Source: Pterobdella sp. o SKG-2022 | Taxonomy: Eukaryota; Annelida; Clitellata; Hirudinida; Piscicolidae | DNA length: 64,000 nucleotides | Assembly: GCA_964035795.1 (NCBI GenBank) | Contig: OZ038322.1 | Coordinates: 5,322,925-5,386,924, forward strand | Direction of reading: 5' to 3' | Shown: positions 22,407-33,285 of the stretch, one piece after another | Numbering within the stretch: the first letter of the stretch is position 1 | Layout: each line of letters opens with the position of its first letter | The notes under the pieces: generated by a model | Seen by the model: the letters and a program-made list of their open reading frames with translations, nothing else | Told to the model about the DNA's origin: nothing | Databases searched by the model: none | Position numbers and translations under genes: made by a program

Positions 22407-24822
22407 ATGTTGAAACTATTTTCATCAAACATTCGTAAAAGATCAGTAAGATTTTTTGCTTCTGCAACACGGGGTAAATACGGAATCTTAACAAACAGTG
22501 ATGTAGATCATTTCAAAAGTATCTTGAAGGAACCTTTAATGGTTTTGACTGATGAGGAAGATTTACAAAGCTATAATACAGATTGGTTACGTGTTTATAA
22601 AGGTTGTCAAAAAGTTTTGCACCATTTCATTAACTTAATCATTCTTTCAACTTTATTTTCTTAGGCCAAAGCAAGTTAGTTTTAAGACCAAAAACAACAG
22701 AACAAGTTTCTAAAATACTGGAGTACTGTAATAAAAGAAATCTAGCAATAGTTCCTCAAGGAGGTAACACAGGATTAGTAGGAGGGAGTGTTCCAGTGTT
22801 TGATGAAATCATCTTGTCCACTCAGTTAATGAACCAAGTGCTTTTTTTCGAACCAACAATGGGTGAAAAGAATCTTCTCAAATTAATTTTTTATCTTTAT
22901 ATACTAACTTTTATATGTGGCTTATTTTTACAAGGAGTTTTGACATGTCAAGCAGGGTGTGTATTAGAATCCCTCAATGATTATTTAAACCCTTCCCAGT
23001 TCATGATGCCATTGGATTTAGGAGCGAAAGGTTACAATTTTTTCTTCTCACTTTTTTTACTCACAAATTTTTACTCACTTCTTTAATTAAAATCGTAAAA
23101 TGGTTAGGTACATGTCAAATTGGAGGCAATGTTTCAACAAATGCTGGTGGTATCAGACTACTTAGATATGGTTCCTTGCAATCATCAGTTCTCGGAGTTG
23201 AAGCTGTGAGTAGTGGGATTGTGGAATAGAATTTGAAATATTTGATGACTATCTGACAAATAGGTTTTATTGTTTATCTTAGATCGATTTAAATGTATTT
23301 GCAAGACTAGGCTTTTTAGAAAACCAATTATATTATAATATCCATAATTTTGAATCAAAACTCAATGTTATGTTTTAAATAATCTTCTATTGAATTCAAT
23401 CAAAATTTGCTTTTAACAATTTAAATTTTTATATTATGGGATTTCTGTTCATCTTCTACCCCAGGTCCTAGCTAATGGATCAGTGGTTGATTTTTTATCA
23501 ACAATGCGAAAGGACAACTCAGGTTACCATTTAAAGCACCTCTTCATAGGCTCTGAAGGAACGCTAGGAGTCGTTACTAAAGTCTCTGTTCTTTGTGCAA
23601 AACTACCCAACTCTGTAAACCTTGCTATGTGCAGTCAGTAATTATATAACAAACATTCGATTTCTCATTCTTATTCAAATTTTGTATAATTCCTAGGTTG
23701 TGAATCATTTGACCATGTTGTGAGGATTTTGAAAGCAGCTAGAGAAAAATTAGGAGAAATTTTGTCTGCTTTTGAAGTAATGGATGAGTTTTCAATAGAC
23801 TGTGCAGAGAAATATTTAGGAACCAAAGTTCCCATAGGCCGCTCTGGCTTTTACATTATTGTTGAAACCTCCGGATCGTTTTCGGAACATGATCAAGATA
23901 AACTGACGAGATTTATAGATAGTTTGGACGGCATCATTGTTGATGGTACCTTGGCGCTTGATTCTTCTAAAATTACGGTTAAATTTTTAGTTTTCATTAA
24001 ACTTTATAATCTCAATTATATTTATAAAAATTTTTAAGAATCTTTGGAAGTTTCGAGAATCAATACCGCTAGGACTTGTTAAATTAGGATACGTTTACAA
24101 ATATGATGTTTCTCTCCCTCTTTCAGAATATTATGAAGTAGTGAGTTTTTTGAGGAAAGAACTGAGCGGTGATGTGAGAGGAGTGTATGGCTATGGACAT
24201 ATTGGTGACGGTGAGTTTTGAATAAACTTTATATTCAAAACAAAAAACATTATTTTTGAAGTTTATTAAATTTCACCAAGTTTCTTTAGTCGAATAAACA
24301 TTGTCAACTTAATATGGCGATTTAGTTCGTGGAATTAATTAAACTCTGAAAATTCTTTCTTATATAGAATATTCATTTCAGATTTGAAAGTGAATTAACA
24401 TTAAATATATAAAACCCAAAAATTACCTCAATACTTATATATATCAGAATTGCTATTCTACTGAATAAACTCAATTATAATATTTTGACTCAGGGAACTT
24501 ACATTTGAATGTAATAGATAAAGAATGCAACGAAAAAACAAAAAATAAGATAGAAAGTATTTTGTACAACTATGTGGTGAAACACAAAGGAAGCATAAGT
24601 GCAGAACATGGCGTGGGTATTGGTAAAAGAGATCATCTGCATATGTCAAAGTCTAAAGAATGCTTTGGTATGTAAAATATCCTTTAAGCTTGTTATCCAA
24701 TCGCAAAAATTTCTATTAAACTTTGAATGCATTTTTTCGCAGACTTGATGAGAAATATGAAACATGTAATGGATCCGAATCACATACTTAATCCTTATAA
24801 AGTACTCCCTTTGACCCATTGA
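22407..24822 (+). CDS. D2HGDH: D-2-hydroxyglutarate dehydrogenase, copy B (conserved paralogue)
   Basis: Nine exons with the same phases as copy A: 22407-22602, 22665-22862, 22935-23030, 23108-23205, 23465-23633, 23697-23977, 24039-24210, 24494-24667 and 24743-24822. FAD-dependent mitochondrial oxidation of D-2-hydroxyglutarate to 2-oxoglutarate is expected. It shows [46 protein letters not shown] (zinc histidines with the following substrate Asn) and SAEHGVG. The Lys of [10 protein letters not shown] (codon 24099-24101) and the Asn at 24508-24510 are present, unlike in copy A. Coding exons, even at silent sites, are close to copy A and introns are not, so the duplication is old enough for introns to drift or the exons have been converted. 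The hexamer matching the copy A poly(A) signal reads AATAAC here. I take this as the working orthologue. Confidence 0.95.
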
Positions 24823-25289
24823 AAACACTATTGACATCTAACAGAATAACTCGTTTACCGATGTTTTTTGTCGAAATTTATTGCTAATCAATGCAATGAT
24901 ATATTCAAGTTTTGTAGGAATTAATGAAAGTTTGAATAAGAACAATTATTTCAATTAATTTTTATGCTTTATCGATTAAAGTTCTACAAGTATTGATTTT
25001 TTAATTAACTTAACTTCAAAATTATAATAATAAAAATTTTTGAAAAATTAAGTGGCACAAAGCTAGAAGTTTAATGCTTGTTAGATTTTTTTATTGGAAA
25101 AATTAGTTTTAGTTGTTGAGGAAGTTTTCATAAAATATTTTAACATGCGTAATGCTCACTCAGACACTAATGCATCTATTTTAGGTAAATTGCTTATTCA
25201 TAAAGCTCATCATACATAAATTTTAATAGATTTTTAAAAAAAAAACAAAAATTTATTTATGATTTTATTGATGTTAACAATTTTAAATT
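24823..25289. other. convergent spacer, D2HGDH copy B to transporter gene
   Basis: AT-rich, with no exon seen. It holds the 3' ends of both flanking genes. Confidence 0.4.
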
Positions 25290-28200
25290 TTATTTTTTGG
25301 TAAGTCTTTCTCTAGTTGAAGATTTTTTTTTGAAACAACACCAATGTTCTTCACAAATTCTCGATGGCTGACAAGGCATAATACACTCTTCTTGTCCGTT
25401 TATATTCTGTAGTAGCATTCAAATTAAATACCCACCTAAATAATCATCCAACAACACTGAATATCTATTAAATGTGAATTAAAAACTTCAGATATGGTGT
25501 CTTTTGAAAATCGGAATCTTCGTGTAAACGAAGTTTATATTTTAGAAAAGTGAATAAAATCACAGTTGAAGTTTTCTTGTATAAATGTATTTCCTAATCA
25601 AAAGTGATTCAGCTCACCTCCACAAACTCTGGTTGGATTGTGGTTGAATGGATGCCCTTTTTGTGGAAAAACTCTTTGGTTTTCGCCGCCAATACCTTTA
25701 TATTCATGATAACACTTCAATCAAAAATCATTAAAATACTGTAGATGTGTTTTGTGAGACAATTGTTGGTTTTACTCGTCAAGATGAAGATTTAAAGATA
25801 TCTTTTTTGAAGGGAATTATATTTTTTGATCTTTGCATATTAATTAATGTTTTATTATAATGTTTAACTAATTGAATATTAGTTTCTTTCAAAAAAAATT
25901 AATCTCAAACTCTTTATTTCGACGAGTAAAATTAAAAATTGATATAGTGAAAATCTAAATTTCTGATTTTCTTGCCGAAATGGAGAATTTCAAAATGAAT
26001 TTATTTCCAAAAAAAATTTCAATCTTTGAATATTTTACATTCTTATAATTACTTCAGCAATAAGTTTCTCAAAGTACATCTATTGAAATTAGTAAAAGCA
26101 AATACTGAGTGAGCTAACCTACAAACAAAAACCTATAGATTTTAATTGAAATGTGAAAAAGATTTAATATTTTATACTCAAAATTTGTTCTTTGTGTTTT
26201 AGTTCAAATTGAAACAGAGATTTTCAAAATCTAGTTTCTATAAATTTTCGAAAATTATTCAATTAAATTTTTCTTCAATTCAAACATGCCCACATATGAA
26301 CATTTGATATAATTTAGTCTTTAATAATAATTCAAATCAATTATTAAATTCCCAAACCCTATCCATATCAAATACAATCATACTGTATATATTTAAAATT
26401 TTCAAACTCTTCATTAAAAAAATGATTTTTTTTGTTTTATTGTGGTTATAAATAAGAGTTAAATATACCGACTTTAACTGATCAAAGCTCTATGGTTTTT
26501 CAATGTTCATGTATTGAAAATTCACATAAAACAAAAGTATTGTTACTGATGTAATATATTACATAATATATACTAAAATACGGTTTTATTTATCGAAAAG
26601 CTCATTTTTTAAAATAAATTGTATCTTTAGGAACTGAAAAATTATTGAGAAAAGATACATACGATGTTTTCAAGATTATATAGGTAATCTGTTATATATG
26701 TAGCATTGTTATAAAAATTTAATTTTTTCGGCCCGTATAGTTCAGAGGTTGAACATTTGACTAATTATCTAAAGTTACCGGGCTCGATCCCGCGTGGCCG
26801 ACAATTAGCAGCTGTTCCACAGTGTTTTCGCTTTATCGAATTTGTAGTAAGCGCTTTTATCTGCAGGAAAAGCGCTTCATAAACAACACATGTTTTTTGT
26901 TTCGTTGATTCTTGCCAATTATAAATGAAATATTACTACCCACCTCATACTCTTGAGCGTTTCGACACTTGACATGAAGACTTGCGATTAGTTTTCGTCC
27001 CACCAACTGCCATATGTGAAGCTCATGCACCTCTAAAACACCTTCAATCTATTGTTACAAAAAAATTTTGTTCAAAACAAGCTATCAATTAAGTAGAATA
27101 GACTGAAAGAATAGCTTGGGAGCAAACACAAAGTGTTTATTTACTTGATACACAAAGCTTTTCGTAAAAAAATGTTACGTTACCAAGTGAATCACTCGGT
27201 AATGTAAGATTTTCTTACGATAAGTTTCGTGTATCAAGTAAATAAATACTTTGTGTTTGCTCCCCAAACAATCATTTGAGTTTTCATTACCATTAAGCTT
27301 ACAACACAAAATAGAATATAGCGTATTAATTTATATTTTTCGAAAAATTTTTTTAATTTAGAAACGTATCGAAAAGTTGAAAAAATTCGATGATTGATAC
27401 GATTTGAAACCAGAGAAAAATTAAGACTTATAAATATGAATACTAATCTATGCTATAGTGAGAGTTACCATCAAAAAGAAATTAAGGTTTTTGCTAAAAA
27501 CGACAAATGTTGATATTTTGACCCAAATTACACCATCATAAATTCAACTACTCTGTTAATCATAAAACCACAAACATTTTAATAGTAAAATCTCATATTC
27601 ATTGTATTTATACACTTTATATAATATCCATTATAACAAGTAATAATAATAGTTTATTGATTATAAGTAAGCAAAGCACTTCACTAGAGAGTTTACTGGA
27701 AAGTTCTGTAACGCTGATGTGGTTGGGCACATGCTGCATCAAAATCAGGGATGTTTGCTTCACTTTGGGAAGATTTTCCATGTTACTTTTCTCATTATTT
27801 ATCGATTATTAGCGAAGTTTATCTAAACTAGAACAATTTTTTTTTAGTTTTTTGATGATTGCAAAATTTATCTGAGCTGATACCACTTAACTTTGTTAGT
27901 CGATGGTTTCAATGAAAAATTCCTCTGAATTCATATAATTTCAATGATTTCAAATGGAAAATATATCTAAACAGATAAAAATTGTTCACGAAAAGGAAAT
28001 ATTAATATATATTTTTTACCCAATGCACAAACTTTTATTGTGAAAATTTATTTAAATAGAACAATTGCTACTCCGCTTAATATCGATAAATTTGTCAATC
28101 TTAAGTTTTTAAAAAAATACGAGATGACATTTGGATTTTGTACTCAAAGTATTGACAAAATACAGATCTATATATTTTGGTGCGTGTTTTTTTTGTTTTT

Positions 28201-30413
28201 TTCACTTTAACAGAATATTTTTATGGTATGTTTGAAAATGATTTTTTTGTTAAAATTAAATATGTATATGTTTATAACGTTCACCCAAAATATCATACAT
28301 AATGGCAAAATTAGAGTAGAACCACTTAAAGTTTCGAGTATGCAACTAAAATACTTTGAAATAAATCTCTCTTAGCATTATGTGTCACTGAATTGGACTT
28401 TGATCTTGAACAGCAGGAATATTCAAAATATATAGCATAGTTTTAAATAGTAATTTCAAAACGAGATTATGTAATATATAAAATAGGTATAAAATAATAG
28501 TACAATTTTAACTTCAAAACTCAAACTTACATAAGGGGTAAGTGGTAGAAAGAATAATTGCTACCATGAGACTGCTGCAGATATTTAAATAAATTGATAA
28601 CAACAAAACTAGCCAAAAACGTACAGCACTCATTATAATGCTTTATAAACCTTAATAGAGGATCGACCCTCAAAACCCAAGAGCCTTCACAGAAGAGAAA
28701 TACTAGAGCTCCAATAATGACTACCACTGAACCTAGAGCGTCTCCCATTATATGCAATAGAACACCTCTTAGATTCATCTGGGCACTTGATACTTTTGGA
28801 TTTGAATTATATAATTCTAAACATTTAATTGTGTTGTTTAAAGGATATGAAAATTTGATAAGTTCATGAATAAATAAATTTCAAAAAAGATATATAAAAA
28901 AAAGTTTAATGATTTAATTAATGTGGTTAACAAACTACCTGATTTCGTTTTAGCTTTTTTTTGGTTTTGTGCTATGTTTATTTTAACAGGCATTTTGACA
29001 GATGTATCTTTTTCATTTATACCTTATGGAAACAAAGATGAAGAATTTGAAAATATTTTTTTACAAGCAATTTTGAATATATTCCAAAAACTCGAACAAA
29101 CCATTGGTTGCGACATTCGTGAGTTGTGCTTCTCTGTAGTCGAACAGTGCATTTGGGCTGTTTTTAAAATTTTGATTAATTTCCACATTCGTTTCAATAG
29201 AAGGTCTATAGAATGATAATTCGACATCATCATCAGTTTTGACAAGAGTGTGTGAGTGGCCATGGGCTTCGTTGTAGAAGAGAAGCAGTCCGAAAAGGTT
29301 CACCACCAGACCTATGATCCCGATGATCAACAAAATTTTGGGTTCTTTGATTGTTTGAGGTTTGATAAGCCTTTCTATAGCTTCCAATAAAATTGTGAAG
29401 CACAGTGCCACTAAAAACACTGAGTTTACAAGAGCTCCTAGAATCTCTGCCCTGGCCCAACCGAATGTGTTTTTCTTGGAGGCACGCTGTGAAACCTGAG
29501 TGGTTTGTGCTGGTCATAAAGAACTTTTATCTAACCAGAGTTTAATACTTATTTACTGTATTTCGTTATACTAATGGAGTTATTTAATCAAAATTCAATT
29601 TTTCAAGTTAAAATTGAAACATGAATTTTTTATGTGAAAATTATAGAAATTTTTCAAAAATAGAAGAAAAATTATTTTTTTAAAATTTTTAATTAATTTT
29701 TTTAGAAATTACTTGATATCATTTTTGAGTGTTCTATGTGAAAAACTTTTAATGCATTTCATAGGCTAAAAGCATTTGCAGAGATTTTGGTGAAAGTATC
29801 ATTAACAGGTTATTAGCCTATTCATTTTATAAAGTTTTTTATGCATTTCTAAATTACTCACACAAAGGTCAATTTATTCATTCAAAAAGTTTGACAATTA
29901 CATTATAAAGACTTTCTCAGAAAAATTTCAACCCAAAATTAATTAATAAATTAACATTTAATATTTTAAATGAACACTTAAATTAACTAAAATGTACGAA
30001 GCTTTTCGTTACAAATGTAACTTTTTAAAGTAAGAAATCGTTTCATTTGTAACTATGTTTTGAACACTACAAACTAGTTTTCTCTCACTATTTTGTCTTC
30101 AAGGAGATTCTATGTCTTTATTAATTTCATAAAATAATTAAGCTACGTTCAAATTATAGTATGATTTTATCGATAAGAACACTCACAATGAGACAAGCCA
30201 ATCCGATGCACAATGCCAGAACATCTGAAATCATATGGTAAGAATCCCCAATAAGTGCTAATGAATCTGTGATGTAACCACCAACGATTTCAGCTATGAA
30301 AAATGCCAAAGTAAACATAATCATGAAGGTTAGTTTTCCGATTTGCCTTTTACGTTCTTCCATTGTAGCATCTGGATGTAACTTTCCTTCAAGACCGAAG
30401 TTAGCACAACATA
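25290..30413 (-). CDS. SLC30/ZnT cation-efflux transporter, zinc-type (HxxxD)
   Basis: Exons: 30363-30187 (opening may extend to an acceptor at 30413), 29486-29102, 28792-28651, 28574-28531, 27762-27680, 27048-26944, 25695-25618 and 25406-25290; all junctions keep phase. The protein is a six-TM proton-coupled exporter of the SLC30A1/SLC30A10 group, moving metal out of the cytosol. TM2 reads DSYHMISDVLAL and TM5 LLHIMGDALGS, giving the two HxxxD sites that bind zinc. TM3/4 has FGWARAEILGALVNSVFLVA. The cytoplasmic loop has only a short His patch (HGHSH). The C-terminal domain includes VHELHIWQLVGRKLIASLHV and GIHSTTIQPEFVE. The tail ends with a Cys-rich segment (ECIMPC, CEEHWCC), as in ZnT1-type proteins. 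The start is unsettled: ATG at 30363 is in frame, but the open frame continues to the acceptor at 30413, so an upstream first exon may exist. It is next to a tandem paralogue. Confidence 0.9.
26728..26893 (+). mobile_element. tRNA-headed SINE, subfamily 1 (second copy)
   Basis: The head GGCCCGTATAGTTCAGAGGT and B-box GGGCTCGATCCC are followed by the tail GACAATTAGCAGCTGTTCCA...AAAGCGCTTCATAAA. The tail is nearly the same as that of the copy at 10233. It lies in an intron of the zinc-type transporter gene. Confidence 0.86.
27118..27264. repeat. 147-bp near-perfect foldback element with AAGCTTTTCG core
   Basis: GGGAGCAAACACAAAGTGTT at the left is mirrored by ACTTTGTGTTTGCTCCC at the right; inside, CACAAAGCTTTTCGTAA pairs with TTACGATAAGTTTCGTG, and TTACCAAGTGA with TCACTCGGTAA at the centre. 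There is almost no spacer. It lies in an intron of the zinc-type transporter gene. Confidence 0.88.
29998..30060. repeat. short foldback with AAGCTTTTCG core
   Basis: ACGAAGCTTTTCGTTACAAA is followed about 20 bp later by TTTCATTTGTAAC, which pairs with GTTACAAATG. It lies in an intron of the zinc-type transporter gene and is shorter than the copies at 14094 and 27118. Confidence 0.6.
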
Positions 30414-30773
30414 CTAAATTGTGTTATGTATAAATATTTGGTTTTCTGTGCGTTTTTCTTGCTTTTATCATTAATAGACCGAGATTGGTGTTTTATGTAA
30501 TCCGGGTCCAACGGTTTATTGAGAATAAATATTGAATTTATATTAGTGTTCATAAATAGAGTTGCGTAAGATTTTTAAAAAATTGTTTGTTTTAGTCGTT
30601 TGCGTCATTTGAATGTTCTATGCATTTAAACAAGCACCATGAGAAAACCAATCTTTAACAGTACGAAAAATATTTTATATAAATGAATCGATATAATACA
30701 GAATTTTCAAATGAAATTCATGACTTCAAACAAATTCGGTTGAATACTAAATAAAACAAAGTTTTTGAATACA
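30414..30773. other. spacer between the two tandem transporter genes
   Basis: The two genes are head-to-tail. This stretch must contain the 3' end of the upstream gene and the promoter or a missing first exon of the downstream one. I cannot recognise either signal. Confidence 0.4.
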
Positions 30774-32986
30774 TTATACAGAAGATATATATTGAGGGAT
30801 ATTGTTCTTGTGTTGTGAGTGTTCCTCAATATTCAGAATAAACTGCGGTGCTGAAGTACTATGCTCTAATGATATGCTTCGTTCATTACTAGATTTCTTC
30901 CTTAAGTTTCTTCTAGGGTCTAAAGAACAAGAACCGAAATAATCACATTTCTCTAGACTCTGAAGTTATTTTGGTTTTTCAATAATGAATAAAATTTCAT
31001 TCAATAATAAGCTCACAGGGTTGGTGGTAAATTCTGGCTGAAAAGTTGTTGAATATATTCCTTTGCTATAAAAAAACTTTCTTAGACTAGCTGACAACTG
31101 TTCATATTCTTTGATATTTGAGCATTTCAGATGCAAACTAGCAACTAACTTGCTACCAACTAGTTGCCAAACGTGCATTTCATGAACATTTTTTAGACCT
31201 TGCACCTAGGAATTCGAAGTTTTATGTTTCTAAATTTTCATTTATACTCATTCACTTGTTTGTATTCATTTTAGTAGTTTTCAAATTCCTTAAACAAAAG
31301 TATAAAAGAATTCACAAAAAACGAAAAATTAGACAAGCTTCTATGCATTAATTAACTTATAATACTATACGAAGTATAATTTAGCCTAAATTGAAGTAAA
31401 TTACAGCAAACACTTTTATTAATCATGCTCAAGTGGTCACCTGATTATTAGTTTTGTAGCATATCGCATATCGAAAAGCTTAGTAATTTCCAGTTACTAA
31501 AACAGCTTGGTGTAATTAATTATAATACTATATTCTAACTACTTAGTATAGAAAAGCCTTTGTTTTTTATATCAATTGAGAAGATTTGAATTTAATGAGG
31601 GGTTTTGTATCATGAATTTGATTGTTTCAAATAAGAAACCATGCTCACTTGGGAACATAGGTCCGTAGTCAGATGGCTCACTTTCAACTTGCCTGGCAAT
31701 GCTTGTAATAAGACTTTAGATGATTGTCTGACTATAAAAGAAAGTCATGTTGCATAAAAATGGAAATGAGTTTAAAACTATTAACATTTAGTGGTTTGTT
31801 TTGAAAGACAAAAACTTTTGATACGAGGTTGTTAATATAACAAATTTGAAAAATATCGCTCAACTTACAGAGAGGAATAGTCGAACAAAGGATTATGACC
31901 ACCATTAAAATGCTATATAATAGATCATACATTTAAATTTTTTCAAGAAAATAATTATTGAGTTTTCGGAATATTTCAAAAGGTATATCATTAAATATCC
32001 AGTAACCACCTTAGGATAGGGTCGATTCTTTCAATTCCATCAAATTTGGCGAACAAAGTGATCAATGCACTTACCACAACTATCAAAGAACCCAAGGCGT
32101 CTCCAAGCAGGTGCAATAGAATGCCTTGCAAATTCATCGAGTTGCCGGACTCTGCAAGGGTTTTAATTGAAATATTTCGTTTGAAGTTTTTAAAATAAAA
32201 AAAGGAAGAAGTGAAAATATTGATGTTTAATCAAAAATAAAATTTTAAATACTGTGTTTGGCTTCAGAAAAATCTAGAATTTCTTTATTGACCATATCAA
32301 CTTCAATACCTGGTATGTTAGAAATATTTAGGAAAGGCGTACCTACGTATTTTTGACACGTAAAATACTTCGTTTTCGAAAAACTCCATCGCATAAATCC
32401 CGTTTTTCTTTTGTGTTATATACTTCCGGAGAACTACCCATTTCGTTATCATTATCATCATCCTCATCTTCATTTTTTGAATCTTCCCAAAAAATAACTA
32501 GTCCAATAAGGTTAATGACGAAACCCCCTATACCAACTCCAAGCAATAACCAAGCGTGTTTTATAGGCTCTGGATTAACCAATCGCTCTATGGAACCAGT
32601 GAAAATGCTCAAACAAATGGCGATCATAAAGACAGAATTCACAAGGGCCCCCATCACTTCGGCTCTCGCCCAACCATACATACTTTTTTTCCATGTTTTT
32701 TTTGATAGCTGGTTAATTTATGAAATTCATTGATTAAATAAATGTGTTTTGAAAAAATAAATTTATGGTAGATTGAAATACTTAGAAGATTTGCTTTTAT
32801 TAATCTTACTATGAGGCAGGCCAGACCGATAATGACAGATATCAAATCACTCAACATGTTGTAAGCATCACTGATGAGAGCTATTGAGTTTGTTTCAAAA
32901 CCAACTATCAGTTCACAAAGAAAATAAGCTGTTTGTATGATGATCATAAATATCATTTTACACTTTTGCTTTTTTTTTAAATTCAT
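30774..32986 (-). CDS. SLC30 cation-efflux transporter with NxxxD in TM2 (SLC30A10-like)
   Basis: Exons: 32986-32810, 32708-32369 (alternative donor at 32347 breaks phase), 32151-32010, 31912-31869, 31731-31649, 31205-31017 and 30959-30774. Three internal exons are the same length (142, 44 and 83 bp) as in the neighbouring transporter, so the two are tandem duplicates. TM2 reads ALISDAYNMLSDLISV: the zinc-binding His is Asn, as in human SLC30A10, where this Asn is linked to manganese transport. TM5 keeps LLHLLGDALGS. The TM4-TM5 loop is acidic (EDSKNEDEDDDNDNEM) rather than His-rich. The C-terminal domain has VHEMHVWQLVGSKLVASLHL and one exon where the neighbour has two. The tail is longer, with only two Cys (CDYFGSC). 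The start ATG at 32986 gives a short basic N-terminus before TM1. Manganese efflux is inferred, not shown. Confidence 0.87.
31440..31520. repeat. AAGCTTTTCG-family fragment
   Basis: CATATCGAAAAGCTTAGTAA carries the family core on the minus strand, followed by a short inverted repeat (TAATTTCCAGTTA). It lies in an intron of the NxxxD transporter gene. Confidence 0.45.
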
Positions 32987-33285
32987 ATTTTTACAACTTT
33001 AATTTTTTCAAAAGAATTGAAAAATCAATTATAAGGGATTTAAGTTTTATTCTAACAATCACTTTATGAATTAAATTTTTATTAAATTTAGACCATCAGT
33101 TATAACTGAGACAATTATATTTATAATGTAGACTATAAGTGGTTTTTAATTTCAGCATTATGTTGAAAACATCTTTAAAATAAGAATGAAGTTAAGTGAG
33201 CTCTTGAGAATTTCAAAACTTTTAATTTAAACCTGAAACAACCCATCGCTTTTTTTGCTTTGTATTTAAATCCTTTATTGACAAG
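32987..33285. promoter_or_regulatory. divergent promoter interval, NxxxD transporter and DCP1
   Basis: The two start codons face away from each other with 299 bp between them, so both promoters must lie here unless non-coding exons exist. I see AT-rich sequence and no clear TATA or initiator element. The assignment rests on gene arrangement only. Confidence 0.5.
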
